Origin: Clostridia bacterium
GTDB lineage: Bacteria; Bacillota; Clostridia; Acetivibrionales; STF1-152
Assembly: GCA_028280575.1 (NCBI GenBank)
Contig: JANQLN010000056.1
Location: 1-49,413, forward strand
Length of the DNA: 49,413 nucleotides
Reading direction: 5' to 3'
Position 1 is the stretch's first letter, and every line of letters starts with the position of its first letter. The notes beneath the pieces are model-generated. The model had not been told where the DNA came from. It did not search any database and saw nothing but the letters and a program-made list of their open reading frames with translations. A program made the position numbers and the translations under genes. Positions 26,308 to 34,942 of the stretch are shown here, in pieces.

Positions 26308-27966
26308 CTATTCTTCGGGGAAAATGTTGTCATCCGGTGGAATTTCAAGCTCATTATCCTCTGAAACGGGTTCCTTTGTACCTCTTGTTACTATTTTATT
26401 TAAAGGAATGTATTTACTTGAATAAAGCTTGGTCTTGCTTATTACTTCATCATCATTTTTAACAATTTTGTAGGTATCAACCAGATAACCGTGCTTGCCC
26501 TCCTGCTTAACCATTGTTTTTCCCACTTCCCACTCAGGATTGTCATTATATATAGTACTGTAGGGCATCTTTTTAATTACGTCAGGTATTATTTCTATTG
26601 TTTTCCCGGGCGTTTCATTTGTTCCTGTAAGTGTAAAGGTAATTTCATTATTATCACTTATGTATGCATCAAGCTTTATGGGCCAGTTTGTAGAATTCTT
26701 AAATTTAAAATCCGTAAACCCGTAAGAAATCGTGGCATCGTTGCCAAGGGGTGCATAACCTACTGTAAACATATGGTTTCTGCGCTCAATTATCTCCAGG
26801 TCAGCAAATAAAGCTGCATTATATAAAGTTGTAGAAACCTGGCAGATTCCACCGCCTATACCATCTATAACCCTGCCTGCAAAATACACATGGGCACTTT
26901 TATATCCTGCTTCCCTGGTACGGGGTCCGACAATTTCATTAAATGAAAAAATATCTCCCGGGGCAAGTATTATGCCTGTGATTTTGTCCGATGCCAAACG
27001 AATATTATCCGCCCGGTTTTTTCCATTTTGTGTATTTGTACTATATTTGGTAGTCATTGCGCCCAAAATATCTCTTAAAATCATACTCTGCATTTTTTCC
27101 ACAGTCATTTCGGGCTGTATAAAGTCAATTTCCATATCCTTATAATCTGCGCCATCCGAGGAAAAATTCTTGAAAAATTCTTCAATCTTCTTTTTATCTG
27201 CCTTTCTGCCGTTAACATGATTATTGATTATTATTTCATTATTTTCTACTTTAAATGTGGCATTAGCAGGTTCTCTAGTTATATTTTCCAAAACTTCATT
27301 AATTTTTATTTGCTTAGGCTGGGTAATTATGGGCTGTACTTCAACAATGTTATTTTCCAAATTATATAAAGCTTCCAAAACCTTTTCCATTACAGCTTCT
27401 TTATCTATGTGTTCACCTGTTCTTCCTGAGACGGCCGTAACCTTCTCTTCAGAAATGATAATATCGGGCTGCCTTACGGAAATAAGCGTTGATTTGTAAA
27501 AATCATCAATATATGATTCCAGCTTTTCATTATTCAAAGAGTACTCTATTCCAACATTCACCGTATCCTTATGTGCCTTTACAATTTGCATTATCCTTCT
27601 TAGCAGGTTGCCCGTACGTCCAATGGAATATGCTTTTTTTACCGCTTCATCTATGTCGTATGTAAAATCAATATCCTTTAATGCAAATACGGTTTCAGTA
27701 TTGTCTTTCTTAAGAGTAATATTTATACTATCAATTTTTTCCACGAGACTGTTTTTAACAATATCAGCAGCTTCCGCCACAGATTTGTTACCCACATTAA
27801 TACCGCTTACATAAACACCATTATGTATGCTGTCTGAAAAAAACGTTGAAAATGCAAACCGCGAGGAAAGTCCTGCCATTGCGATTGTAAACAATATAAC
27901 TGAAACAATTATAACATAACTGCCTTTTTTGGTACTAAATCTGTACGGTACTTTCATAAATGACAC
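26308..27966 (-). CDS. VanW-family protein with peptidoglycan-binding-like domains
   Basis: A 552-residue exported membrane-anchored protein. Residues 17-37 form a single membrane segment (VIIVSVILFTIAMAGLSS). Two tandem repeats of the PG_binding_4 type follow (VYVSGINVGNKSVAEAADIV at about residue 48, with a second unit about 150 residues later). The VanW domain includes FSFNEIVGPRTREAGYKSA and GIGGGICQVSTTLYNAALFA near residue 370. The C-terminus is acidic and proline-containing. Family members are linked to the cell envelope and in a few cases to glycopeptide resistance clusters; no van genes are nearby. The ATG lies at 27966 on the minus strand. Confidence 0.88.
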   Translation of the reverse strand: MSFMKVPYRFSTKKGSYVIIVSVILFTIAMAGLSSRFAFSTFFSDSIHNGVYVSGINVGNKSVAEAADIVKNSLVEKIDSINITLKKDNTETVFALKDIDFTYDIDEAVKKAYSIGRTGNLLRRIMQIVKAHKDTVNVGIEYSLNNEKLESYIDDFYKSTLISVRQPDIIISEEKVTAVSGRTGEHIDKEAVMEKVLEALYNLENNIVEVQPIITQPKQIKINEVLENITREPANATFKVENNEIIINNHVNGRKADKKKIEEFFKNFSSDGADYKDMEIDFIQPEMTVEKMQSMILRDILGAMTTKYSTNTQNGKNRADNIRLASDKITGIILAPGDIFSFNEIVGPRTREAGYKSAHVYFAGRVIDGIGGGICQVSTTLYNAALFADLEIIERRNHMFTVGYAPLGNDATISYGFTDFKFKNSTNWPIKLDAYISDNNEITFTLTGTNETPGKTIEIIPDVIKKMPYSTIYNDNPEWEVGKTMVKQEGKHGYLVDTYKIVKNDDEVISKTKLYSSKYIPLNKIVTRGTKEPVSEDNELEIPPDDNIFPEE

Positions 27967-28292
27967 CCCAACATATAAATATTCAAATCATATAAAATGT
28001 ACAATTGCATTTACTTAGACGAATATTTCTGCCGTTTGTTTCACTGCATAACATAAATGATAATAGTATTTATAAATATTTTTTATCCTCATTTTCTTTT
28101 ATATGTTGATGGTATTATATTTTCATTACATTTGTATTTCAAATTGATAAAAATTGTGATAATTAATTGCCGGAGCAGTTTATTAAAAAAAGCTTTCCAT
28201 AAATTAGAATATAATTTCCTGTTAATGGCTATAATATAAAATGACCAGAAAAAGTGATTTGGAGACAATTATTATAGCTGGAGTTGGAAAAT
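27967..28292. other. AT-rich divergent intergenic region
   Basis: This 326-nt gap separates the minus-strand VanW-family gene from the plus-strand DUF2508 gene. A TATAAT at 28230-28235 is a candidate -10 for the latter, without a good -35 box. The 60-codon frame at 28057-28239 is AT-driven and not supported as a gene. Confidence 0.4.
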
Positions 28293-28592
28293 ATGGATGT
28301 ATTACCTGAAAGGAAACAAAAAACCGGATATCAAAAAGAGAGTCTTCTCAATAGAATTATTAGCTTTTTTGCTGCAGAAGAAAAAGAAGAACCCTTTGAA
28401 TTTAAAAGTGAATCTGAGCTTCTTATGGAAGGTTTGAAAAAGGCAAAACAGGATTGGGAGCAGGCTACAAAAGAATTGGATTATGTCTTTGACAATGAAG
28501 CTGTAGACTATTGCACCTACAAGATTAAAGCCTGTGAGATTAAATATGAATACCTGCTTAAGAAAGTCAAGAAAAAGAATATGGTATCATAA
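28293..28592 (+). CDS. yaaL: DUF2508 (YaaL-like) protein
   Basis: About 99 residues, soluble and highly charged. The C-terminal two thirds is helical: LLMEGLKKAKQDWEQATKEL then YCTYKIKACEIKYEYLLKKV, the pattern of DUF2508. In Bacillus the yaaL gene sits directly before bofA, and here the BofA gene follows 96 nt downstream, which supports the assignment. The ATG at 28293 is 9 nt after GGAG; an in-frame TTG at 28284 would overlap that site. Its biochemical role is not known. Confidence 0.78.
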   Translation: MDVLPERKQKTGYQKESLLNRIISFFAAEEKEEPFEFKSESELLMEGLKKAKQDWEQATKELDYVFDNEAVDYCTYKIKACEIKYEYLLKKVKKKNMVS

Positions 28593-28650
28593 TTAAACAT
28601 ATTATGTAATTATAGCAGTTTGCATGCAGATGTTTAAAAATTGAATTCTT

Positions 28651-28668
28651 AACTTGCAGCTGCAAGTT
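28651..28668. repeat. Perfect 18-bp palindrome before bofA
   Basis: AACTTGCAGCTGCAAGTT is its own reverse complement and is followed by a short T-rich stretch. It lies 20 nt before the bofA start. It could be a weak terminator for yaaL or a protein-binding operator. Confidence 0.5.
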
Positions 28669-28688
28669 TTATTGAGGTGGGGTTAGAA

Positions 28689-28874
28689 TTGAAAATTTTA
28701 GTTAAGTTGGTTTATCGAGGAGTAATTGGGGCGGTTATGCTGTTTGCAGTAAATCTTGCGGGGGGACTTTTTTCGTTTCATCTTTCATTTAATATTATGT
28801 CAATATTTGTAGCAGGCTTTTTAGGAGTTCCCGGCGTTGGACTTCTCACTGTCCTTAAGTATATGCTGGCATAA
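28689..28874 (+). CDS. bofA: Pro-sigma-K processing inhibitor BofA
   Basis: A 61-residue membrane protein starting at TTG 28689, which is 8 nt after GAGGTGG; the GTG at 28677 lies inside that ribosome site. It has two hydrophobic helices (YRGVIGAVMLFAVNLAGG and MSIFVAGFLGVPGVGLLTVL). The second helix with GFLGVPGVGLL is the BofA signature. In Bacillus BofA holds the SpoIVFB protease inactive in the forespore membrane until late sporulation. Its position after a yaaL-like gene matches Bacillus gene order. Confidence 0.85.
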   Translation: MKILVKLVYRGVIGAVMLFAVNLAGGLFSFHLSFNIMSIFVAGFLGVPGVGLLTVLKYMLA

Positions 28875-29048
28875 GTTACACTATTAACATATTTAGACTA
28901 AAAAAATTGTTTTTCAATCCTGTTTAGAAATATCATGTATTTTTTAATACTCTTTAATCATGGGAATTTTTTGCGTATAAGATTGTATACAAAGAACATT
29001 ATTCAACGCTCGTATTGCGCTTTACATGGGATTTTACAAGATATTGCC

Positions 29049-29077
29049 TTGACAAAAAAATAACAAAGAAGTATACT
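29049..29077 (+). promoter_or_regulatory. Sigma-A promoter of the porCDAB operon
   Basis: TTGACA at 29049-29054, a 17-nt spacer and TATACT at 29072-29077. The predicted start near 29084 gives a leader of about 205 nt that contains the family C palindromic element. Confidence 0.75.
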
Positions 29078-29091
29078 TTTATCTATGATGA

Positions 29092-29212
29092 AAGCAAATT
29101 GCGCTGCATCAGTTTAAGGTCAATGAGTATACTAAATATTGTATGTGCTTATTATTCATAATGCTAAATTTAGTATGCTCCGCTTAAAAAATCATAACAT
29201 AAGCAATTTGCT
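29092..29212. repeat. Palindromic element, family C, full-length copy in the por leader
   Basis: About 121 nt with imperfect terminal inverted repeats: GCAAATTGC at 29094 and GCAATTTGC at 29203-29211, plus internal ATACTAAAT and ATTTAGTAT. Its left half and centre align with 49082-49160 and, inverted, with 44336-44281. It lies downstream of the por promoter, so it is transcribed and could fold in the RNA. Confidence 0.8.
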
Positions 29213-29289
29213 GAATTAAAGTAATATATTATGTAATTTAAGAAGGTAGAATTCTGTTTTAATTGGAAGTGAGCAAAGGAGGTTTGTTT

Positions 29290-29868
29290 ATGGTTAAGGT
29301 TACTGAAATCAGGTGGCATGGCAGAGGCGGACAGGGTGCAAAAACAGCAATGCTTCTGCTGGCAGACGTAGCATTCAATACGGGTAAATATATACAGGGT
29401 TTTCCGGAGTATGGACCTGAAAGGATGGGTGCTCCCATTGTTGCCTATAATAGAATAAGTGATGAAAGAATAACTGTACACAGTGCTATCTATGAGCCTG
29501 ATTATGTAGTGGTAGTTGATGACACACTTTTAGAGTCCGTTGACGTAACTGCCGGCTTGAGTGAAGAAGGTGCGATTGTCATCAATACGGTTAAAGAACC
29601 TGGCGAATTAAGGGATTTATTGAAAGGCTACAAGGGAAAAGTTTGTACAATTGATGCAAGAACCATATCAGTTGACTGCCTTGGCAAATATTTTCCCAAT
29701 GTGCCTATGCTTGGTGCGATTGTTAAGGTTACCGGGATTATGGATGATAAAGCTTTTCTTGATGATATGGTTGAGTCATTCAAGCATAAGTTTAGCCATA
29801 AGCCTGAAGTTATAGATGGTAACATCAAGGCACTTGAAAGGTCTATGCAGGAGGTGAAGGGATTATGA
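29290..29868 (+). CDS. porC: Pyruvate:ferredoxin oxidoreductase, gamma subunit
   Basis: About 192 residues; the ATG at 29290 follows AAAGGAGG. The family signature EIRWHGRGGQGAKTAMLLLA is at the N-terminus, with GYPEYGPERMGAP-like sequence (FPEYGPERMGAPIVAYNRIS) near residue 40. The gamma subunit forms part of the heterotetrameric enzyme that converts pyruvate and CoA to acetyl-CoA, CO2 and reduced ferredoxin. The order gamma-delta-alpha-beta is that of archaeal and Thermotoga-type four-subunit enzymes, unlike the single-chain enzyme of many clostridia. The stop overlaps the porD start by 4 nt (ATGA). Confidence 0.93.
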   Translation: MVKVTEIRWHGRGGQGAKTAMLLLADVAFNTGKYIQGFPEYGPERMGAPIVAYNRISDERITVHSAIYEPDYVVVVDDTLLESVDVTAGLSEEGAIVINTVKEPGELRDLLKGYKGKVCTIDARTISVDCLGKYFPNVPMLGAIVKVTGIMDDKAFLDDMVESFKHKFSHKPEVIDGNIKALERSMQEVKGL

Positions 29869-30188
29869 AAAAAGGCTTGAATGAAAAGGACAAAAAATCA
29901 TTAGATCCCAATGTAAGCTGGAAGGATATAACCAGGGGAGGAAATATTTCTTCACCGGGTAATGCAGAGCTTTTTAAGACAGGGGACTGGAGATCAATGA
30001 AGCCTGTATGGATTGAGGAAAAATGCAAGCAGTGTTTGCTGTGCTATCCGGTATGTCCGGATACCTCAATATTGATCAATGAAGAAGGCAAGAGGGTTGA
30101 TTTTGATTACGACCATTGTAAAGGCTGTGGCATATGTGTCAAGGTATGCCCCTTTAAAGCAATTGATTTTGTGGAAGAAAGCAAGTAA
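29865..30188 (+). CDS. porD: Pyruvate:ferredoxin oxidoreductase, delta (ferredoxin-like) subunit
   Basis: A 107-residue iron-sulfur protein. Two complete 4Fe-4S motifs are visible: Cys54, 57, 60, 64 (CKQCLLCYPVC) and Cys85, 88, 91, 95 (CKGCGICVKVC). It carries electrons from the catalytic subunits to ferredoxin. The N-terminal part (SWKDITRGGNISSPGN) is typical of PorD. It overlaps porC by 4 nt and is 16 nt before porA, indicating translational coupling in one operon. Confidence 0.94.
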   Translation: MKKGLNEKDKKSLDPNVSWKDITRGGNISSPGNAELFKTGDWRSMKPVWIEEKCKQCLLCYPVCPDTSILINEEGKRVDFDYDHCKGCGICVKVCPFKAIDFVEESK

Positions 30189-30204
30189 GGAGGTATAAGA
30201 TATT

Positions 30205-31389
30205 ATGGGAATAAGAGAAAGAATGAGCGGTAACGAAGCAATAGCTGTTGCCATGAAGCAAATAAATCCTGACGTTGTTGCAGCTTTTCCGATAACCCCG
30301 TCAACTGAAGTTCCCCAGTACTTTTCTACTTTTGTAGCAAACGGTACGGTAGACACGGAATTTGTGCCGGTTGAGTCGGAGCATAGTGCAATGTCCGCCT
30401 GTATAGGTGCGCAGGCAGCCGGAGCCAGGGCAATGACGGCTACGTCGGCAAACGGACTGGCACTTATGTGGGAATTATTATATATAGCGTCCGGTTCAAG
30501 GCTTCCCGTAGTCCTTGCCTGTATAAACAGGGCACTGTCGGGTCCTATCAATATAAACAATGACCACAGTGATTCAATGGGAGCCAGGGACTCAGGATGG
30601 ATACAGCTTTATTCCGAAACAAACCAGGAAGCATATGATAATATGCTGATGGCCCATAGGATTGGAGAGCATAAGGATGTCCTGCTGCCTGTAATGGTTT
30701 GCCAGGATGGATTTATAACATCACACGCCATTGAAAACATTGAGCTTTTGGAGGATGATAAGATAAAGGGTTTTATTGGTGAATACAAGCCGGAGGATTA
30801 CCTTTTAAACAGGGAAAATCCTATATCGGTGGGACCACTTGACTTTATACCGCATTATTTTGAGCACAAAATGCAGCAATCTTTAGCCATGAAGAATGCA
30901 AAAGATGTAATTTTACAGGTAACAGAGGAATTTGCTGAAATAACCGGCAGAAGCTATGGGCTTTTTGAAGAGTATATGACAGAAGACGCAGAAGCGGCTA
31001 TTGTTTTACTTAATTCAACTGCAGGAACTGCAAAGTATGTTGTGGATGCTTTAAGAAAGCAGGGTAAAAAGGTAGGCTTGATAAAGCCCAGAGTATACAG
31101 GCCTTTTCCTGTTGACGAAATTGCACAGGCCCTTTCTAAGTTTAAGTCAATTGCAGTAATGGATAAGGCCGACAGCTTTAATGCAGCAGGCGGGCCATTG
31201 TTTACCGATGTAACAAGTGCCATGTTTATTAAAGGCATATGTGAGCCTAAGGTTATAAATTATATTTATGGCCTGGGAGGCAGGGATGTTAAGGCCGATG
31301 ACATAGAGTCGGTTTTTGAAAATCTGCTTGACATAGCTAAAACGGGCAAAGTAGATTCCGTATTTAATTATCTTGGTGTCAGAGAATAG
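30205..31389 (+). CDS. porA: Pyruvate:ferredoxin oxidoreductase, alpha subunit
   Basis: A 394-residue subunit. Visible family motifs include AAFPITPSTEVPQYF (residues 27-41), VESEHSAMSACIGAQAAGAR, TSANGLALMWELLYIASGSR and NDHSDSMGARDSGWIQLYSE. The C-terminal domain starts near AIVLLNSTAGTAKYVVDALR and contains LIKPRVYRPFP. The FVPVESEHSAMSAC segment is typical of pyruvate rather than 2-oxoglutarate or 2-oxoisovalerate enzymes. AAGGAGG lies upstream. It is followed after 11 nt by porB. Confidence 0.95.
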   Translation: MGIRERMSGNEAIAVAMKQINPDVVAAFPITPSTEVPQYFSTFVANGTVDTEFVPVESEHSAMSACIGAQAAGARAMTATSANGLALMWELLYIASGSRLPVVLACINRALSGPININNDHSDSMGARDSGWIQLYSETNQEAYDNMLMAHRIGEHKDVLLPVMVCQDGFITSHAIENIELLEDDKIKGFIGEYKPEDYLLNRENPISVGPLDFIPHYFEHKMQQSLAMKNAKDVILQVTEEFAEITGRSYGLFEEYMTEDAEAAIVLLNSTAGTAKYVVDALRKQGKKVGLIKPRVYRPFPVDEIAQALSKFKSIAVMDKADSFNAAGGPLFTDVTSAMFIKGICEPKVINYIYGLGGRDVKADDIESVFENLLDIAKTGKVDSVFNYLGVRE

Positions 31390-31400
31390 GAGGTGTAAAA

Positions 31401-32342
31401 ATGGCATATAATCTTAAACAGGCAGCAAAAAAACCTGAGAGATTTACCGGAGGACATAGAATGTGTGCAGGTTGTGGTGCACCGGTTGTTGTCAGGCAGA
31501 TACTCAGGGCGCTAAAACCGGAAGACCATGCCGTGATCGGTGCCGCAACAGGGTGCCTTGAGGTTTCTTCATTTCTTTACCCATATACTTCATGGGAAGA
31601 TTCGTTTATCCATAGCGCATTTGAAAACTCTGCTGCAACAGTTTCAGGTGCGGAAGCAGCATTTACGGTATTAAAAAAGAAGGGTAAAATAGACTATGAT
31701 ACAAAGTTTATTGCATTTGGCGGAGACGGCGGGACTTATGATATAGGATTCCAATCTCTTTCCGGAGCAATGGAAAGAGGCCATGATATGGTTTATGTTT
31801 GCTATGACAATGGAGCTTACATGAACACAGGTATTCAACGATCTTCGGCAACACCTAAATATGCTGATACTACAACATCACCGGCAGGTAAGGTAATCCC
31901 CGGCAAACAGCAGTCGAGGAAGGACCTGACTGAAGTTATGGTAAACCACCATCTTCCATATGTCGCACAGAGCATAGCTGTTGGTAATATGAAGGACCTG
32001 TATGAAAAGTCTGAAAAGGCGATATACACAGAAGGACCGGCTTTTTTGAATGTGCTTGCGCCATGTCCGAGGGGATGGAGATACAATACTCCGGATCTTA
32101 TGGATATAAACAAGCTGGCAGTTGAAACCTGTGCCTGGCCTCTTTATGAAGTAGTTAACGGTAAGTATACTGTTAATTATAAGCCCAGGAAAAAACTGCC
32201 TATAGAAGAATTCTTAAAGCCCCAGGGAAGGTTTAAACATCTATTCACTGAAACGAACAAGCATTTGATCCAGGATATCCAGCAGGAGATAGATCATAGA
32301 TGGGAAAGGCTTTTGGCCCTTGAAAAGGCGGACCAGCAGTAA
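31401..32342 (+). CDS. porB: Pyruvate:ferredoxin oxidoreductase, beta (thiamine diphosphate) subunit
   Basis: A 313-residue subunit binding thiamine diphosphate and a proximal iron-sulfur cluster. The N-terminal cluster cysteines are in RMCAGCGAPVVVRQ, and a further Cys is in GAATGCLEVSS. The thiamine-diphosphate motif runs from AFGGDGGTYDIGFQ to CYDNGAYMNTGIQ. The pyruvate-type segment TTSPAGKVIPGKQQSRKD follows. It is the last gene of the operon, and a perfect-palindrome terminator lies about 55 nt after its stop. Confidence 0.95.
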   Translation: MAYNLKQAAKKPERFTGGHRMCAGCGAPVVVRQILRALKPEDHAVIGAATGCLEVSSFLYPYTSWEDSFIHSAFENSAATVSGAEAAFTVLKKKGKIDYDTKFIAFGGDGGTYDIGFQSLSGAMERGHDMVYVCYDNGAYMNTGIQRSSATPKYADTTTSPAGKVIPGKQQSRKDLTEVMVNHHLPYVAQSIAVGNMKDLYEKSEKAIYTEGPAFLNVLAPCPRGWRYNTPDLMDINKLAVETCAWPLYEVVNGKYTVNYKPRKKLPIEEFLKPQGRFKHLFTETNKHLIQDIQQEIDHRWERLLALEKADQQ

Positions 32343-32394
32343 AAACAGCCGATAATTGTTAAGTACGGAAGCAATAAGCATTTTCCGTATTGGT

Positions 32395-32428
32395 AAAGGC
32401 GTATAATCTTAAGATTATACGCCTTTTT
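32395..32428 (+). terminator. Intrinsic terminator of porCDAB
   Basis: AAGGCGTATAATCTT is immediately followed by its exact reverse complement AAGATTATACGCCTT and a T-run. The 30-nt palindrome has no spacer, so in RNA the middle bases form the loop. Confidence 0.9.
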
Positions 32429-32538
32429 GAATACTTGCATGCTTAAAGGGATAGTATTAAGATAAGAGTATTGAAAAGAGGTGCACTGTAATCTGTCTTT
32501 TTGTAAAATTTATTTATGAAGGTATTAAAAAAAATAAA

Positions 32539-33723
32539 TTGCCTTTGATATTGTTAAGCGTTTCGGCTTTAATAAGGTTTTATACGGTTTTTAAATATGG
32601 GAGCAGCCTGACACTTGCCAGCGACGACTTAAATTATATTAAAAGTGCAGCAGTCCTGCTTGAGGAAGGAAGACTTGTTTTCCATCAATATAATGAGCCT
32701 ACTGTTTTTATAATGCCGGGATATCCTTTTTTTCTTGGGGGTATATTTGCCCTGTTTGGAACCGGTTTGGAGGGTATGCAGGCCGTAAGGCTAATACAGG
32801 TGATACTGCAGGTTTTTTCATTGTATTTTATTTACAGGATTGCCGCATATACCTTCAATATGACGGCGGGTATTATCAGCCTGCTGCTTCTTGCCTTTTA
32901 TATGCCTTCAATTACGGCGCCGGGTTTTTTACTTACGGAGTCGGTTTTTACATTTTTTCTTGTATTGATTGTATACGTTTCCCTGTTATATATTGATAAA
33001 CCCGGCTTGAAAAAGCTTATGGCCATAGGTTTTTTAACCGCGGCTGCAACATTAATAAGGCCAACCATGCTGCTTTACCCATTTTTGTTCATACTATATG
33101 TAATTTTTCGTAAAGGCTTTGATATAAAGCGGATAATAAAAGCTGCAGCGGTTATATTTTCTGTAGTGATTGTATTTATGGTCCCGTGGTGGGTCAGAAA
33201 TTTTAACGAATATAACAGATTTATTCCACTGAGTGCTGCCGGAGGGAATCCCATGCTTCAGGGTACCTATATAAATTATGAGCAGACAAAGGATAATACA
33301 GTTTACTATAAGTTAGGTGAAACTGCCCTTGAAACGAATGATATAGAGATGGCTGTAGCATTTGAAAGGATAAAAAAAGGCTTTGGCGACAATGCTTATA
33401 ATTACATAAAATGGTATACTCTTGATAAAACTAAATTTTTTTGGGGTACCGTATTTTACTGGAAGGAATTCCTTGGAGTGAAAACAGGTATTGTGATTAT
33501 ACATCATTATTTTCTGCTTCTTCTTGGATTTTTGGGTTTTATTGTGCAGTTGGTTACTAAAAATCCAAGGTATATGCTGCCGCTTATTATAATGGTTTAT
33601 TTTAACATTATACACTGCATATATATGGCGTTTGACAGGTATGCCTATCCCATGATACCTTTTCTTGCCATTTCGGCAGCGTATTTAATAGCTTACAGCT
33701 TTTCAAAAATTAAAGGCTTCTAG
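32539..33723 (+). CDS. GT-C fold glycosyltransferase, ArnT/PMT-like integral membrane protein
   Basis: At least 394 residues with about ten hydrophobic helices. The acidic pair in ASDDLNYIKSA (near residue 30) sits after the first membrane helix, as in dolichyl- or undecaprenyl-phosphate-sugar glycosyltransferases. MPGYPFFLGGIFALFG follows, typical of the family. It likely glycosylates a lipid or surface polymer outside the membrane. The listed TTG start is uncertain: the frame is open upstream to about 32470, and AAAGAGG occurs near 32475 without a conventional start codon in frame. It is single and unlinked to other glycan genes here. Confidence 0.75.
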   Translation: MPLILLSVSALIRFYTVFKYGSSLTLASDDLNYIKSAAVLLEEGRLVFHQYNEPTVFIMPGYPFFLGGIFALFGTGLEGMQAVRLIQVILQVFSLYFIYRIAAYTFNMTAGIISLLLLAFYMPSITAPGFLLTESVFTFFLVLIVYVSLLYIDKPGLKKLMAIGFLTAAATLIRPTMLLYPFLFILYVIFRKGFDIKRIIKAAAVIFSVVIVFMVPWWVRNFNEYNRFIPLSAAGGNPMLQGTYINYEQTKDNTVYYKLGETALETNDIEMAVAFERIKKGFGDNAYNYIKWYTLDKTKFFWGTVFYWKEFLGVKTGIVIIHHYFLLLLGFLGFIVQLVTKNPRYMLPLIIMVYFNIIHCIYMAFDRYAYPMIPFLAISAAYLIAYSFSKIKGF

Positions 33724-33940
33724 AATCAAAGTAAATGCATATAATTTACTATATGTTTCCAAAAACATGATGTAAGGCCATATTGCAGGAATAAAAGAAA
33801 TTCCAAATAGTATTGCCGTGCTTTAATAAGCCGGCCCGTTAGAATACGCAAGTGGCTTCAAAATTTATGATTACGGAAATAGTATTGCTGCAGTAAAGCT
33901 TATTTCCAAACATAGTGAACAACCGGGGAGAATCCATAAT
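33724..33940. other. Gap between the glycosyltransferase and CotS-like genes
   Basis: About 217 nt. It contains two similar short phrases, AATAGTATTGCCG and AATAGTATTGCTG, but no clear promoter or terminator. Confidence 0.3.
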
Positions 33941-34942
33941 ATGAAAGAATTACATGGTATTGTATCTGCTAAATATAGTATAAAGGTGAACAGCATGGAA
34001 CCATACATGGACGGACATATAATAAAAACTCTGCAGGGTAAAAAATATCTGCAGAGTCATAATATTTCACCGGAAAGAATTCTTTTTGTACATTTTGCAA
34101 AGGAACATCTTTATAATAACAACTTTAAATGTTTATCCAAATATTTGCTTACTAATGAAGGGGAACCATCATTTCAATTCAATGGTTTTCATTATTCCCT
34201 GACGGATTTTTATGAAGGAAGAGAATGTGATTTCAACTGTATGGACGATACTGTCAAGGCAGTGAGGCAGCTTGCCTTTATGCATAAAGCATCAAAAGGA
34301 TTCACCCCTGCAAAAAGCATTTTTGTGCAGGATGGGCTGGGAGCTCTTCCCGTCATGCTAAAAAAGAGGCTGAAAGAAATAAAGAGACTAAAAAATCAAG
34401 CTGTAAAGGGTAGAAGCAACTTTGATTATCTTTTTTTAGTTTATGCCGACAGGTTCTATAAAATGGGTGAAGAGGCTCTGGACAGGCTGGAGGGCAAAAC
34501 ATATGATTTATGTGTTGAAAATACTTTAAAGGAAAAATCATTTTGCCATCATGATTATGACCATAGAAATGTGTTGTTCAATAATGAAAAAGTATTTATT
34601 AAGGGATTTGAAAAATGCTGTATTGATGTTAAAATGTTTGATCTGGCTGAAGTTATAAGGCGAAGAATGGAAAAAAGCAGTTGGAAATATGATGAATCAG
34701 TTTATATCATTAAAGAGTACTGCGGTATAGAAAATATTGATATAAATGATGCTTCACTTCTTGTTTCCCTGCTCCAGTTTCCGTTCAGGTTCTGGAAAAT
34801 ATGCAATAGATATTATAATAATAAAAAGAGCTGGGCAAAAAAAACCTACATACCAAAATTGGAAAATGTTTCTGCCATGACCGACTCACATATTCAATTT
34901 ATTGATAGATTTAAAAAAGAATACAGGGAGCTCTCATATTAA
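33941..34942 (+). CDS. CotS-family spore coat protein, kinase fold
   Basis: A 333-residue protein resembling the CotS/YtaA/YutH spore-coat family (choline/aminoglycoside-kinase-like fold). The family start [38 protein letters not shown] and the catalytic-loop-like [13 protein letters not shown] are visible. Where active relatives carry an Asp-Phe pair that binds metal, this protein has [12 protein letters not shown], with Gly-Phe. The loss of the metal Asp suggests a non-catalytic or altered protein. The ATG at 33941 lacks a strong ribosome site nearby (GGGGAG about 10 nt upstream). Its stop codon overlaps that of the convergent fhs gene. Confidence 0.75.
   Translation: MKELHGIVSAKYSIKVNSMEPYMDGHIIKTLQGKKYLQSHNISPERILFVHFAKEHLYNNNFKCLSKYLLTNEGEPSFQFNGFHYSLTDFYEGRECDFNCMDDTVKAVRQLAFMHKASKGFTPAKSIFVQDGLGALPVMLKKRLKEIKRLKNQAVKGRSNFDYLFLVYADRFYKMGEEALDRLEGKTYDLCVENTLKEKSFCHHDYDHRNVLFNNEKVFIKGFEKCCIDVKMFDLAEVIRRRMEKSSWKYDESVYIIKEYCGIENIDINDASLLVSLLQFPFRFWKICNRYYNNKKSWAKKTYIPKLENVSAMTDSHIQFIDRFKKEYRELSY

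Noticed and set aside
26308..27966. Vancomycin-resistance gene cluster
   Set aside because: Only a VanW-family protein is present; vanH, vanA, vanX and vanRS are absent, and such proteins are common in Clostridia without resistance.
28057..28239. 60-codon hydrophobic frame before the DUF2508 gene
   Set aside because: It is explained by AT-rich DNA; no ribosome site and no similarity to known small membrane proteins.
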